A DNA stretch of 64,000 nt from Skermanella sp. TT6 (GCF_016653635.2 NZ_CP067421.1:744001-808000), one strand, 5' to 3'. Shown: positions 35,194-44,451, numbered from the stretch's first letter. Notes: generated by a model from the letters alone, not told the origin. Numbers and translations are program-made.

Positions 35194-35420
35194 CCATGTG
35201 TCCTTTTTTCTCTTCCAGCGCAGACTCGCGCTCCCCATGTCGGATCAGCCTGACCTGTTTACAGTAGAGTTACTAGCTTGGACAAATTACTATATTGGTT
35301 AAGACATGAAAAAGCATTCAAAACGATAGGCCGATTAGCTATTTAGGCTTCTACAAAATAGTTCGAGGTTCTGCCCGTCCATATAAATTAGTATAAACCA
35401 TGATCCTTTTGAAGGAAACA

Positions 35421-35428
35421 GCATATGT
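35421..35428. repeat. left target-site duplication of the IS66-family element
   Basis: GCATATGT directly abuts the left terminal repeat and is repeated exactly at 36886-36893. The length of eight is the known IS66 duplication size. Confidence 0.9.
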
Positions 35429-36885
35429 GTAATTGCTCACGGGGTTGGCGGATCGTGAGCCGTCAGGCGACGGCGAAGGTTCCGCCAATGAGGTCGCGGA
35501 TGGCGGTCCAGGCGGATTGACCTTGCCGGCGGGCCGTTCCGATCACGGAGCGATAGCCTGCGTGGATGTCCGGTCCCCAGTCGGATCGGAAGCCGTTGGT
35601 GACCTTGCGGAAGACCACGGACGGGCGGATTTCCTGCTCGCTGCCGTTGTTGGTCGGCGGCACGCGGCGGTCGGCGAGGAAGACGAAGAACTTGCCCCGC
35701 CAGGCCTTGACCAGGCGCTGCAGCTCGCGTCCGGCCGGATGGGCGGCGGGGACGCCGACCAGGGCATCGAGGTCCCGCTCGGCTTTGGCGGCGTAGGCGG
35801 CCAGCGTACTGTCCTTCAGGCCCGGTCTTCGTTTGCCGACGCGGATGGCCCAGCGTAGATGATCGCGGATCTTCGGCGCGACCACGGTGTCGCCGCAGTC
35901 GATGGCGTACTGCACGTCCCTGAGAACGTGGGCCAGGCAGACTTGGTGGACCCGTCCCAGTTCCTGCTGCCCGGCGTAGCGGTCGGAGATCCACACTTCG
36001 GGCCTATGCCCGCCCAGGATCCCGGCGGGCACCGCCCGGCCCCGGCCCGGCGCGATGGTGTGCAGCACGGCTTGCCCGGAATGGAATACCCACTGCCAGT
36101 GGGTCACGCCGTTGACCCGCGTCGTGGTCTCGTCCGAGGCGATCACCGGGGCGCCCAGGAGTTTGGCCTTGATCGCCGCGCAGGCCGTGTCGAACGCCAC
36201 CCCCATGCGGCGCAACGCATTGGCGATGGCCCCCTCGGAGATCGTCAGTCCGAACAACTCCTCCAGCATCCGCGACAGCCGCTCGAAGCCGACATGATGG
36301 CTGTGGTGCAGATAGGCCAGCAGCGCCCGGATGCCCGGCCCGAAAGGGGTGCCCGGCGGCATGGCGGCGGGCGGGGCGGCCCGGTAGCGCCGCCCGCAAT
36401 CGCCGCACCGGCCGCCGAACAGCTCGACCCGCGTCACCACCGGGCGGATCACCGGAAGGTCGATGTGGTCGTAGCGGTGCCGGCACCGCTGGGCGGCCTC
36501 GGGCACCGCCGTCCCGCAATGCGGACAGCACTCGGCTAGGCGGCGCTCGGTCCGGTCCGGATCGTCGGCCAGCGGGCGCGACACTCCGGGCCGCGACGGC
36601 CGCGGCTTGCGCCGGCGCTTGGCGTCCGCCTTGCGCGACGCACCGCCAGGGCCGTCCTGCGACGGCGGAATGTGCGAATTGGCCGACGTCTTCCGCGGCT
36701 TCCCGACCAGCGCTTCCAGTTCGGCGACCCGCGCCGCCAGACGCTCGATCAGTGCCGCCTGCTCGACCAGCAGGGCGTCCTTCTCAGCCTCACTCAGGCG
36801 ATAGCGCGGCGGTTTCTCCATCCCGAAGTGGACTCATATTCTAGGCCGCAGCGCAACCCTTTTCGCCAACCCCGTGAGCAATTAC
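35429..36885 (-). mobile_element. complete IS66-family insertion sequence, 1457 bp
   Basis: Bounded by 22-base perfect terminal inverted repeats (35429-35450 and 36864-36885) that start GTAATTGCTCACGGGG on the outside. GTAA ends are typical of IS66. An exact 8-bp target duplication GCATATGT flanks it. It carries one transposase gene and lacks the tnpA and tnpB genes of classic IS66, as in the single-gene ISBst12 group. Exact termini and duplication with an intact transposase argue for recent insertion. It sits in an AT-rich intergenic stretch upstream of the EF-hand gene and a hydrolase gene; removing it and one duplication copy rebuilds a continuous spacer. Confidence 0.93.
35463..36821 (-). 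CDS. tnpC: IS66-family transposase
   Basis: Encodes 452 residues. An N-terminal leucine-rich coiled coil (about 10-45), a linker with KTSANSHIPPSQDGPGG, a zinc-finger region (CPHCG, then CGDCG), and the DDE domain follow. The acidic residues are probably the Asp in IASDETTT, the Asp in WISDRYAG and the Glu in NNGSEQEIRP. The C-terminal IS66 motif IGTARRQGQSAWTAI is present. The reading frame is intact and almost fills the element, so it is probably active. Confidence 0.95.
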   Translation of the reverse strand: MEKPPRYRLSEAEKDALLVEQAALIERLAARVAELEALVGKPRKTSANSHIPPSQDGPGGASRKADAKRRRKPRPSRPGVSRPLADDPDRTERRLAECCPHCGTAVPEAAQRCRHRYDHIDLPVIRPVVTRVELFGGRCGDCGRRYRAAPPAAMPPGTPFGPGIRALLAYLHHSHHVGFERLSRMLEELFGLTISEGAIANALRRMGVAFDTACAAIKAKLLGAPVIASDETTTRVNGVTHWQWVFHSGQAVLHTIAPGRGRAVPAGILGGHRPEVWISDRYAGQQELGRVHQVCLAHVLRDVQYAIDCGDTVVAPKIRDHLRWAIRVGKRRPGLKDSTLAAYAAKAERDLDALVGVPAAHPAGRELQRLVKAWRGKFFVFLADRRVPPTNNGSEQEIRPSVVFRKVTNGFRSDWGPDIHAGYRSVIGTARRQGQSAWTAIRDLIGGTFAVA

Positions 36886-36893
36886 GCATATGT
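36886..36893. repeat. right target-site duplication of the IS66-family element
   Basis: GCATATGT, identical to the copy at 35421-35428, immediately outside the right terminal repeat. Confidence 0.9.
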
Positions 36894-37173
36894 CATTTTT
36901 TTATTGTCGTAGAAGATTTCATCTGAAATGATACCTTTGAATTCTGTGCTTGCGGAAGGTTTTTTACTCGGATATTTTAGACTGGCGGTCTATTTCCTCG
37001 GCCGTTTCCCCATTCTCGACATCGGCCAAGAGCTCGGCGATCACGCGGAAGTGCCGCGGCGGCTTGGTTGTTTCGCCGCACCCTTCGCAGGCGGGGGGAC
37101 AAAATCACAGAGTCGGCGGGTGGTCCCATCGGAACTGATGGAATCCGGAATACACAGAAGTAAGGTGGACGTG
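36894..37173. other. AT-rich spacer with a possible coding remnant
   Basis: No supported gene. On the minus strand a frame without a start (about 36985-37110) reads CEGCGETTKPPRHFRVIAEL and then ADVENGETAEEIDRQ before a stop. This could be the tail of a decayed gene, but I cannot name it. The plus-strand frame of the hydrolase is also open back to 36928, with no ribosome site there. Confidence 0.3.
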
Positions 37174-38655
37174 ATGCGGGTCTGGGTCGCAAGGATGCTG
37201 AAGCGGGCTGCCGCGGTGCTGGCCATCGTCGCCGTGACGTTGCTTGGCATCCGCGCCTATGATTCCCAGCGCGGTCAACCGCTCGAGTCCTGGCACAAGT
37301 ACGTTCCGGAGGAACTGACCGCCGATGAACTCGACGGCGGCAGCTGGGCCGATTACCTGAAGGCCGAGACGTCCCTCTTCGACAGGGTCCGGGAAGAAGT
37401 GACGCGGAAGCTGCCCCCGGAAGACCGGATCCCGGTCAACCGGTATTTCGACGGCAGCCCGATCCATCCGGGACGGTTTCCCCAGGACTGGAACCGCTCG
37501 TATGCGCTCGACCCCCAAGGCCCCCTCCGCGGCGCAGTCGTCTTCCTCCACGGCCTGACCGACTCGCCCTACAGCCTGCGCCACATCGCCCGACGGTACA
37601 GCGAGCATGGCTTTGCCTCCATAGCCATCAGGCTGCCCGGTCACGGCACCGTCCCGGCCGGCCTGACGGACATCGATTGGGAGGATTGGCTGGCGGCAAC
37701 CCGGTTGACGGTCAGGGAAGCCCAGCGCCGTATAGGTCCGGGGCTGCCGTTACACCTGGTCGGATTCTCGAACGGCGGCGCGCTGGCGATGATGTATGCG
37801 CTCGACGCCCTGGACGACGATCGGCTGGTGCGACCCGACCGGATCGTTCTGATTTCGCCGATGATCGGAATCACCGCATTCGCGCGCTTCGCCGGACTGG
37901 CCGGGTTGCCCGCGATCTTCCCGGCCTTCGCGAAGGCCGCCTGGCTCAGCGTCCTGCCGGAGTTCAATCCCTTCAAGTACAACTCGTTCCCGATCAACGG
38001 GGCGCGCCAGTCGCACCTGCTGACGGAGGCGCTTCAAAGGAAGATCGCGGCCCATGCGTCGGAGGGCCGCTTGGGTGAACTGGCCCCCGTCATCACTTTC
38101 CAGTCGGTGATGGATTTCACCGTCAGTACGCGCGCGATAGTGTCCGCGTTGTATGCCCATCTGCCGGCCAACGGCAGTGAACTCGTGCTGTTCGACGTGA
38201 ACCGCAACACCAAGTTCGGTCCGCTCCTGAGTTCCGCCTCCGATACCATGTTGACCCGGATCCTGCCCGGACCGCCCCGGGCGTTCCGGACCACGATCAT
38301 CACCAACGCCAGCCCCGACAGCGCCGACGTGGTCGAGCGGGTCGTGGAGGCGGGGACCGACGCCGAGGTGACGCGCGATCTGGGATTGTCCTATCCGATC
38401 GACGTCTACTCGCTGTCGCATGTCGCCCTTCCGTTCCCGACCAGCGACCCCCTCTACGGATTGCACCCCGACCTCTCGGAGGATTTCGGCATCAACCTGG
38501 GCGCCCTGGCCGCCCGGGGGGAGCGCGGCGCCCTGATCGTCAGCATGGATTCCCTGCTCCGCATGTCGTCCAATCCGTTCTTCGGCTACCTCATGGGGCG
38601 GATCGAGGAAAAGCTCGCGCCGGCCCCGCAGCTGAAGGCCGGCGACGGCCGTTGA
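37174..38655 (+). CDS. alpha/beta-hydrolase with N-terminal membrane anchor
   Basis: Encodes 493 residues. A signal anchor (about 6-23, AAAVLAIVAVTLLGI) is followed by an alpha/beta-hydrolase domain. Features are the oxyanion segment VVFLHGLTDSPYSLRHIA, GHGTVPAGL, and the nucleophile elbow GFSNGG. A probable acid lies in ITNASPDSAD and the catalytic His in LSHVALPF. The domain order resembles lysophospholipase and carboxylesterase families, but the protein is longer. It should act in the periplasm. ATG 37174 is chosen since AAGG lies eight bases upstream. It converges on the PAS gene with about 45 bases between. Confidence 0.78.
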   Translation: MRVWVARMLKRAAAVLAIVAVTLLGIRAYDSQRGQPLESWHKYVPEELTADELDGGSWADYLKAETSLFDRVREEVTRKLPPEDRIPVNRYFDGSPIHPGRFPQDWNRSYALDPQGPLRGAVVFLHGLTDSPYSLRHIARRYSEHGFASIAIRLPGHGTVPAGLTDIDWEDWLAATRLTVREAQRRIGPGLPLHLVGFSNGGALAMMYALDALDDDRLVRPDRIVLISPMIGITAFARFAGLAGLPAIFPAFAKAAWLSVLPEFNPFKYNSFPINGARQSHLLTEALQRKIAAHASEGRLGELAPVITFQSVMDFTVSTRAIVSALYAHLPANGSELVLFDVNRNTKFGPLLSSASDTMLTRILPGPPRAFRTTIITNASPDSADVVERVVEAGTDAEVTRDLGLSYPIDVYSLSHVALPFPTSDPLYGLHPDLSEDFGINLGALAARGERGALIVSMDSLLRMSSNPFFGYLMGRIEEKLAPAPQLKAGDGR

Positions 38656-38700
38656 CCGGTGCCCAGGCATTGCCGGCATCCGGTCCGATCGCCCCACCGC

Positions 38701-39234
38701 TCAGCTCACGAGATCGATCACTCCAAGGATCGTGTCGGGGGCCGCTCCGTAACGGATCAGCGGGATATCGACCGATTCGAAACGGATATGCTCACGGTTC
38801 TTGTACAACAGCCGCCCCGTGCAGCGCCAAGCTTGGCCGCCGGCCAGCACGCGGCTGAAGTAATCGTGCAGATGCTCGCTGATCGCGCCCGGGGTCTCGG
38901 GTGCGATCACCTGGCCGGTCATGTTCTGGCCGATGATCTGGATCGCCCGCTCGCCGTAGAGACGGAACTGGAAGCAGCCGTCCAGCGCGCGCACCACATA
39001 GATGTTGGGGATCAGCGGCGCATGCTTCGTGACGTCGAAGGACGACCAGTTCGGAACCCCGTCCCGGCCGGCCTCGGCCCACCAGTGCCACAGTTTCTCC
39101 GTCAGGCGGCTCTGGAAATTGCGGCACCGAACAGTGGCTTCATCAATGGGCTCCTCGACGATGCCCGGTTTACTCTGCTCGCATTCGTTCGGGTAGGCTG
39201 AATACATCTTCATCCGAGGCGGGCCGTTCGACAC
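38701..39234 (-). CDS. PAS-domain protein (PAS_5/DUF1457 type)
   Basis: Encodes 177 residues. After about 50 polar residues comes a single PAS fold: WHWWAEAGRDGVPNWSSFD, IYVVRALDGCFQFRLYG, then a C-terminal VDIPLIRYG, ILGVIDLVS. No output domain follows. These stand-alone PAS proteins are common in alphaproteobacteria, with unknown ligand and partners. GTG 39234 is the preferred start because AGGA lies eight bases ahead; ATG 39213 is an alternative. Confidence 0.75.
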   Translation of the reverse strand: MSNGPPRMKMYSAYPNECEQSKPGIVEEPIDEATVRCRNFQSRLTEKLWHWWAEAGRDGVPNWSSFDVTKHAPLIPNIYVVRALDGCFQFRLYGERAIQIIGQNMTGQVIAPETPGAISEHLHDYFSRVLAGGQAWRCTGRLLYKNREHIRFESVDIPLIRYGAAPDTILGVIDLVS

Positions 39235-39378
39235 CGGGCGATCCTAGCATGACCAAGCCGATTTTAACGGTGGAGGATTGCACAGCCGTTAATTTATTCA
39301 CCGATGCTCCCGATTGCGGGAAATTATTGGAGCGGTGAAGGTATTGGCTCCGCTTCGGGGACCCGATGGCCGCGGGCC

Positions 39379-40092
39379 TTACTCCTGGGCCGCCACGATC
39401 GTCCGGCCGTCGGCGCCGTGGACGACGAGCATCCCGTCGTCCGGCATCTCGTGCCGCGCCGCCGTTCCCAGGATCTTCAGGAACGCGGCTTCGCGCTGGA
39501 GCAATCCCGGCGGACAGGCCCGCCGCGTCGTGACGACCGGTCCGATCGACAGGCCCTCGCCCGTGACGGCAAAGGCCGCACGGTATGCGTTGCAGCCCGT
39601 CGTACCGGACAGCCGGCCGTCAAGCGCGAAGACCAGCGTGGGCGGGGAGCCGTCGGCGCCGGCGGACCTGGGAATGGCCGAACCGGCGACCTCCCTGACG
39701 GACCAGCGGCGGCCCTGCAGCAGCGTCGCCGGATCTCCCCCGCAGCCCGTCAGGTTCCGCCCGTCGATCGTGACGGTCACATGGTCCGGGTAGGGCATGC
39801 CGGACATGGTGTCCGCGCAGGTCCGCGCATCGATCGCGACGCGCAGCCGGTGCGCCTCCGTCGCAGCGTCATAGCGGCGGCCGCCGGGAACCGTCTGCTC
39901 CGCCGGGCGCGGGACCGTGATCCGCGCCGCTCCGTAGTCCGTGACCAGAGTGATACGGTCCTGGGCGATCTCCAGCGACCAGCCCGGCTCGTTGCCGCGT
40001 GCCGCATAGGCGGAATCGGCTGCCGCTGCCGGGCAGGTTCCGGACAGCAGGGTCGCGGCAATGGCCGGCAGAAGAATGACCCTCGGCATCAT
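39379..40092 (-). CDS. META-domain periplasmic protein
   Basis: Encodes 237 residues. A signal peptide (about 5-24, ending PAAAA) is followed by a beta-rich domain with GNEPGWSLEIAQDRITLVTDYG, seen in COG3650-type proteins. The C-terminal META (HslJ-like) domain has GCNAYRAAFAVTGEGLSIGP, then TRRACPPGLLQREAAFLKIL. HslJ-type proteins are linked to envelope or novobiocin stress. Five Cys suggest disulfides. It is divergent from the LysR regulator with about 150 bases between. Confidence 0.8.
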   Translation of the reverse strand: MMPRVILLPAIAATLLSGTCPAAAADSAYAARGNEPGWSLEIAQDRITLVTDYGAARITVPRPAEQTVPGGRRYDAATEAHRLRVAIDARTCADTMSGMPYPDHVTVTIDGRNLTGCGGDPATLLQGRRWSVREVAGSAIPRSAGADGSPPTLVFALDGRLSGTTGCNAYRAAFAVTGEGLSIGPVVTTRRACPPGLLQREAAFLKILGTAARHEMPDDGMLVVHGADGRTIVAAQE

Positions 40093-40240
40093 GGAAGCCC
40101 CGGAGGCGGTCCGCCAGATTTTCACGCCGGCCGCGAAAGATCCAGAGAGCGGCGTGGTCACCCCGATCGGGTGCGGGATGCCCGGCGTCATCCTCCTGCG
40201 CACCGGATTTCCTTAAAAATCGGTCTATATTTTCCGACCC

Positions 40241-41158
40241 ATGGAGATGCATCAGATACGCTATTTTCTGGCGGTCGCCCGCACGCGAAACTTCACCCGC
40301 GCCGCGGAGGAGTGCCATGTCAGCCAGCCCTCGCTGACCCGCGCGATCCAGAAGCTCGAGGGGGAACTGGGCGGCCCGCTGTTCCGGCGTGAACACAGCC
40401 TGTCGCACCTGACCGACCTGGGCCGCATCATGCTGCCCCACCTGGAGCAGACCTACGGGGCGGCGCAGGCCGCGAAGTCCATGGCGGAAGGGTTGCGCAA
40501 GGGCAGCCTGGCGCCGCTCGGCCTGGGCGTCACCGCGTCCCTCGCCCCCGACCACCTGGTCGGCCTGCTGGAAACGCTGAACCGATCGCTGAACGGGCTG
40601 GAGCTGACGCTGGAGTCCGAAGCCCACGCCGATCTCGTGCGGGACATGATGCAGGGCGACTTCGATGTGGCGATCCTGGAGGAGGCGGCCGACCTTCCCG
40701 ACCGGCTTCGCAGCTGGCGGCTCTTTCGGGAGCATTACCGGGTGCTGTGCCGGACCGACCACCGCTTCGCCCAGCTGAATGCGATCGAGCCGGCGCTGCT
40801 CGACGGCGAGGTCTGGATCGACCGGCCGAGCTGCCTGTCCAGCCCCCGTTTCCGGCAGCTCTGCGCCCTTGCCGGCGTCATGCCGGCGTTCCGCCACCGC
40901 GCCACCGGCGAGGCGCATCTCCAGCGCATGGTGCTGGCCGGCTTCGGCTGCGCCCTGGTTCCCGAGACCCTGCCGATCGCCGACGGGCTGGCGACGCGTC
41001 CGGTCCACGACCTCGACCTGTCGCGGACCGTGCTGGTCGCGACCGTGATCGGCCGCCGCCTGTCGCCGGCGTCGGACGCTTTCCTGAGAGCGGCGCGGGC
41101 CCGTGCCTGGGCATCGGAGGAGCCGGGCGCTCAGCCGCCGATGTCCCGCAGGACCTGA
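40241..41158 (+). CDS. LysR-family transcriptional regulator
   Basis: Encodes 305 residues. A winged helix-turn-helix spans residues 1-60 (IRYFLAVARTRNFTRAAEECHVSQPSLTRAIQKLEGELGG), then a linker helix and a periplasmic-binding-like effector domain (about 92-295). Likely targets are itself and the divergent META-domain gene, or the peroxiredoxin gene that overlaps its 3' end. Its last 28 bases overlap that convergent gene. The effector is unknown. A second ATG two codons downstream fits the conserved LysR start equally well. Confidence 0.93.
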   Translation: MEMHQIRYFLAVARTRNFTRAAEECHVSQPSLTRAIQKLEGELGGPLFRREHSLSHLTDLGRIMLPHLEQTYGAAQAAKSMAEGLRKGSLAPLGLGVTASLAPDHLVGLLETLNRSLNGLELTLESEAHADLVRDMMQGDFDVAILEEAADLPDRLRSWRLFREHYRVLCRTDHRFAQLNAIEPALLDGEVWIDRPSCLSSPRFRQLCALAGVMPAFRHRATGEAHLQRMVLAGFGCALVPETLPIADGLATRPVHDLDLSRTVLVATVIGRRLSPASDAFLRAARARAWASEEPGAQPPMSRRT

Positions 41159-41772
41159 AGCACCGCTTCCGGCTCGGCGCGGCGGCGGAAATCCACGTCG
41201 GCCTCGGCGAAGCGGACGATGCCGTGCCGGTCCACCACATAGGTGGCCGGCACCGGAATGAACCAGGCGTCGCTGCCGTAATGCCGGGCCAGGTCGCGGC
41301 CGATCCCGAGATAGGCCGCGCGGACCCTGTCGCTCACCCTGACGGCGAGCCCCATCCGGAGCGCCAGGCCGTGGTCGACGTCGACCAGGATCAGGCCGCC
41401 CAGGTCGAGCCGTTGCCGGAGCGCCTCCGCCCCGCCGCCGGTCTCGCCGGTCACCGCGACGAAGCAGGCGCCGAGCCGCCGGACCTCGGAGGCGGACTCG
41501 GACCAGGCCGCCATCTCGGTGCGGCAATAGGGGCACCAGCCGCCCCGGTAGAAGCTCAGCACCACCGGCCCCTCCGCCAGCAGGTCGCGGGACGAGACGT
41601 ACCGGCCGCGGCTGTCCGGCAGGGCGAATGGCTCGAGCCCGTCGCCGACCGCCGGGCTGCCGGCCGCGGCGCCGGCCGCGCGCAGGTCGGCGACGAACCC
41701 GTCATAGAGGGCGTCCCAGGCCGGATCGAGCGACCGGTTTATCTCGTCCAGCCTGTCGGCGAGCGGCGTCAT
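41131..41772 (-). CDS. peroxiredoxin-like (AhpC/TSA) protein
   Basis: Encodes 213 residues with a thioredoxin fold. After an N-terminal helical segment of about 40 residues comes the redox motif GGWCPYC (C80, C83) in VVLSFYRGGWCPYC. ATYVVDRHGIVRFAEADVD lies towards the end. The CxxC and Tyr-rich context match the peroxiredoxin-like group that resembles AhpC and Bcp. It probably reduces peroxides. The FAD disulfide reductase gene just upstream on the same strand (25 bases) could supply electrons. Confidence 0.82.
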   Translation of the reverse strand: MTPLADRLDEINRSLDPAWDALYDGFVADLRAAGAAAGSPAVGDGLEPFALPDSRGRYVSSRDLLAEGPVVLSFYRGGWCPYCRTEMAAWSESASEVRRLGACFVAVTGETGGGAEALRQRLDLGGLILVDVDHGLALRMGLAVRVSDRVRAAYLGIGRDLARHYGSDAWFIPVPATYVVDRHGIVRFAEADVDFRRRAEPEAVLQVLRDIGG

Positions 41773-41797
41773 GGCCCGGTTCCCGATCGCGAGGGCG

Positions 41798-43192
41798 TCA
41801 TTCCAGCGGCTTCAGGCTGCCCAGCAGCGTGGGGATCAGCTCGCTGACCGTGGGGTGGATGTGCACGCAGCGCTGGATCACGGTATAGGGCGCCTTGGCC
41901 GCCATGACGTCCAGCAGCGAATGGACGATCTCATCCCCCTCTATGCACAGCAGCGCCGCCCCCAGGATCAGCCGGGTCTCGCGGTCCACGAGCACCTTCA
42001 TGAAGCCCTGGGTCTCGCCGCGCTCCTTGGCGCGGCCGACGCGGGTCATGGGCAGCACGCCCTTCAGCGCCGGCCGGCCGGTGGCCCGCACCTCGGCCTC
42101 GGTCATGCCGACGCGGCCCAGGGGAGGGTCGGTGAACAGGGCATAGGCCGTGATGCGGTCCGACACCCGGCGGGGATCGCCGTCGAGCAGGTTGGCCGCG
42201 ACGATCTCGAAGTCGTTGTAGGAGGTGTGGGTGAAGGCGCCGCGCCCGTTGACGTCGCCCAGGGCCCAGATCCCTCCGGCCCCGCCCTCCTCTACGCTCG
42301 CCCGGAGCTGGTCGTCGACCTGGATGAAGCCGCGCTTGTCCACGGCGACGCCGGGGGCCTCCAGGTTCAGGCCGTCCGTGTTGGGCACCCGGCCGACCGC
42401 CAGCAGCAGGTGGCTGCCGTCGATCCCGACGGGACTTCCCCCGGCGGTGGCGGTCAGCCTGATGCCGGAGCCCCGCTTCCCGACCGCGATGTCGCGGACC
42501 CCCAGGTGGATGTCGATGCCCTCCGCCGCCAGGATGCCGCGCACCGCGTCGGAAACCTCCGGGTCCTCCCGCGCGATCAGGCGGTCGGCATACTCGACCA
42601 CCGTGACGCGGGAGCCGAAGCGGCGGTACATCTGGGCGAATTCCAGGCCGATATAGCTGCCTCCGGCGACGACCAGATGCTCCGGCAGCGCGTCGAGCGT
42701 CATCATGGAGGTGTTGGTGAGGAAGGGCACGCCGGACAGGCCGGGCCAGTCGGGCACCGCCGGCCGCCCGCCGGTATTGATGAAGATCCGGGGCGCGGTC
42801 AGGGTCTCGCCGTTCACCTCGACCTCGCGGGGACCGGTGAAGCGGGCCGATCCCCAGACCAGCGTCAGGTTCTCCGTTCCGCCCAGCCAGGCCGCCAGGC
42901 TGTCCAGCGACGCCTGCACGATCCGGTCCTTGCGCTCCTTGACCGCCTTCATGTCGACCCGGACCTCGCCGCCGGTCACCACGCCGTAGTCCGCGGCGCG
43001 GCGCGCCAGATGGGCCACGCGGGCGCTGGCGACCAGCGTCTTGGTCGGGATGCAGCCGTCGTTGACGCAGGTCCCGCCCAGGTGCTCCCGCTCGATGACG
43101 GCCGTCCTCATGCCCGCCTGGGCAAGCCGGACCGCCAGGAAGGGACCGGCCTGGCCGCTCCCGATGATGATCGCGTCGAAGGTCCTCGCCAT
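41798..43192 (-). CDS. FAD-dependent pyridine nucleotide-disulfide oxidoreductase
   Basis: Encodes 464 residues. The FAD-binding motif IIIGSGQAG is at 8-16. The redox-active disulfide is C42/C47 in GGTCVNDGCIPTKT. The NAD(P) motif is VVAGGSYIGLEFAQ, and the dimerisation domain ends with the catalytic pair in HIHPTVSE. It resembles mercuric reductase and dihydrolipoamide dehydrogenase, but lacks the N-terminal metal-binding domain and C-terminal Cys pair of MerA. A strong GGGGGAGC precedes ATG 43192. It forms a tight same-strand group with the MFS exporter and the peroxiredoxin-like gene. Confidence 0.88.
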   Translation of the reverse strand: MARTFDAIIIGSGQAGPFLAVRLAQAGMRTAVIEREHLGGTCVNDGCIPTKTLVASARVAHLARRAADYGVVTGGEVRVDMKAVKERKDRIVQASLDSLAAWLGGTENLTLVWGSARFTGPREVEVNGETLTAPRIFINTGGRPAVPDWPGLSGVPFLTNTSMMTLDALPEHLVVAGGSYIGLEFAQMYRRFGSRVTVVEYADRLIAREDPEVSDAVRGILAAEGIDIHLGVRDIAVGKRGSGIRLTATAGGSPVGIDGSHLLLAVGRVPNTDGLNLEAPGVAVDKRGFIQVDDQLRASVEEGGAGGIWALGDVNGRGAFTHTSYNDFEIVAANLLDGDPRRVSDRITAYALFTDPPLGRVGMTEAEVRATGRPALKGVLPMTRVGRAKERGETQGFMKVLVDRETRLILGAALLCIEGDEIVHSLLDVMAAKAPYTVIQRCVHIHPTVSELIPTLLGSLKPLE

Positions 43193-43227
43193 GTCGCCCG
43201 CTCCCCCGGTCGATGCTCGGCGCCGCC

Positions 43228-44412
43228 TCAGGGGCGGCCCGTTTTCTCCGATGTCCGCAGATTGAACCCCAGAATCGCCGCCAGCGCGAGGGCAACTCCG
43301 ACTCCGGCCACCGCGGCGGGCCAGCCGAACCGGTCGAAGACCGGCCCGAGCGCGGCGCTCCCCGCCAGCCCGCCGGAGAAATAGGCCGCAAGATAGACCC
43401 CGCTCGCCGCCGCCCGGTCCCGGGCCGCCCGGCTGACGAAGCCGGTCGCCGTCGCCTGGGCGAAGAAGGTCCCGGCCCCCGCCAGCACCATGCCGAGCAG
43501 CACTTCCCACAGGACCGGGCCCAGCAGCAGGGGCAGCCCCGCGGCCGCGACCCCCAGGCCGGTCCACAGGGCGGGGCGCACGCCCCGGCGCGCGGCGAAC
43601 CCGCCCGCCAGCGGCGTCAGCACGATCGAGGGCAGGAAGACCAGATAGACGAGCCCGACCGACATCATGCCGAGACCGAGCGGCGGTGCGACCAGCACGA
43701 AGTTGACGTAGGTGAAGACGCCGATGAAGGCGAACAGGATGCAGAAGCCGATCCCGAACGCGGACAGCACCGGCACCGTGCAGAGCCGGCCGAGGCGGCG
43801 CCACGGCGGGGCCGCCGGTCCGGCGGAGGCCGGCGCCGGGTGGCCCCGCATCATGGTCCAGGCCAGCGCCGCGCCGGCCAGGTTGAGGGCGGCGAACAGG
43901 ACGAAGTTGCCGGCCAGCCCGAAGCCCTCGCTGACCGTCGCGGCGGCCAGGCGCCCGACCAAGTTGCTGGCGACGTTGCCCGTGACATAGGCCGCGAAAT
44001 GCGTGCCGCCGCTGCCCCGCTCGCCGAGCCAGGCCAGCGTCAGGGCGAAGGCGGTGGACATGCACAGCCCCTGGAGCACGCGGAGCGCCGTGAAGACCTC
44101 CAGGCCGGGCGCGAGCGCCAGCAGGAAGGTCGGCACCGCCAGCAGCGCGAGGCTGGCGGTGACGCCGGCTCTCCGGTCGATCCGGTCGCCGAACAGCGCG
44201 GTCGCCAGTCCGGCCGCCGCCATGCCGAGCGTGCAGGCATTGACCGCCATGCCCATCGCCGAGGGCGTCACCCCGTAGGCCGCGGCCAGCATCGGCAGGA
44301 TCGCCTGCGTCGCGAACAGGTCGACCACGGTGAAGAACGCCATCAGGGCTACGATCGCGGGACGGAGCGCCGGAGCGGTCCTCATCCCGGGCAGGGCTCT
44401 CGTGACGGTCAT
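43228..44412 (-). CDS. MFS transporter (drug/arabinose-efflux type)
   Basis: Encodes 394 residues with about twelve transmembrane helices. The loop 2-3 motif is GLATALFGDRIDRRAGV, followed by ALRVLQGLCMSTAFALTLAWLGE. A central cytoplasmic linker is near 190-205. The sequence fits export-type major facilitator proteins. The substrate is unknown. GAGGAAG precedes ATG 44412. The gap to the downstream FAD reductase start is 35 bases, so they are probably co-transcribed. Confidence 0.88.
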   Translation of the reverse strand: MTVTRALPGMRTAPALRPAIVALMAFFTVVDLFATQAILPMLAAAYGVTPSAMGMAVNACTLGMAAAGLATALFGDRIDRRAGVTASLALLAVPTFLLALAPGLEVFTALRVLQGLCMSTAFALTLAWLGERGSGGTHFAAYVTGNVASNLVGRLAAATVSEGFGLAGNFVLFAALNLAGAALAWTMMRGHPAPASAGPAAPPWRRLGRLCTVPVLSAFGIGFCILFAFIGVFTYVNFVLVAPPLGLGMMSVGLVYLVFLPSIVLTPLAGGFAARRGVRPALWTGLGVAAAGLPLLLGPVLWEVLLGMVLAGAGTFFAQATATGFVSRAARDRAAASGVYLAAYFSGGLAGSAALGPVFDRFGWPAAVAGVGVALALAAILGFNLRTSEKTGRP

Positions 44413-44451
44413 GGCGGCTTCCTCATCACTGGGATGGGCATGGAGCGGGGA

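Noticed and set aside
36928-37173. Upstream start for the anchored alpha/beta-hydrolase
   Set aside because: The frame is open, but the region is AT-rich with no ribosome site. ATG 37174 begins the signal anchor and has AAGG ahead.
41798-43192. Mercuric reductase (merA)
   Set aside because: The disulfide motif fits, but the N-terminal metal-binding domain, C-terminal vicinal cysteines and other mer genes are missing.
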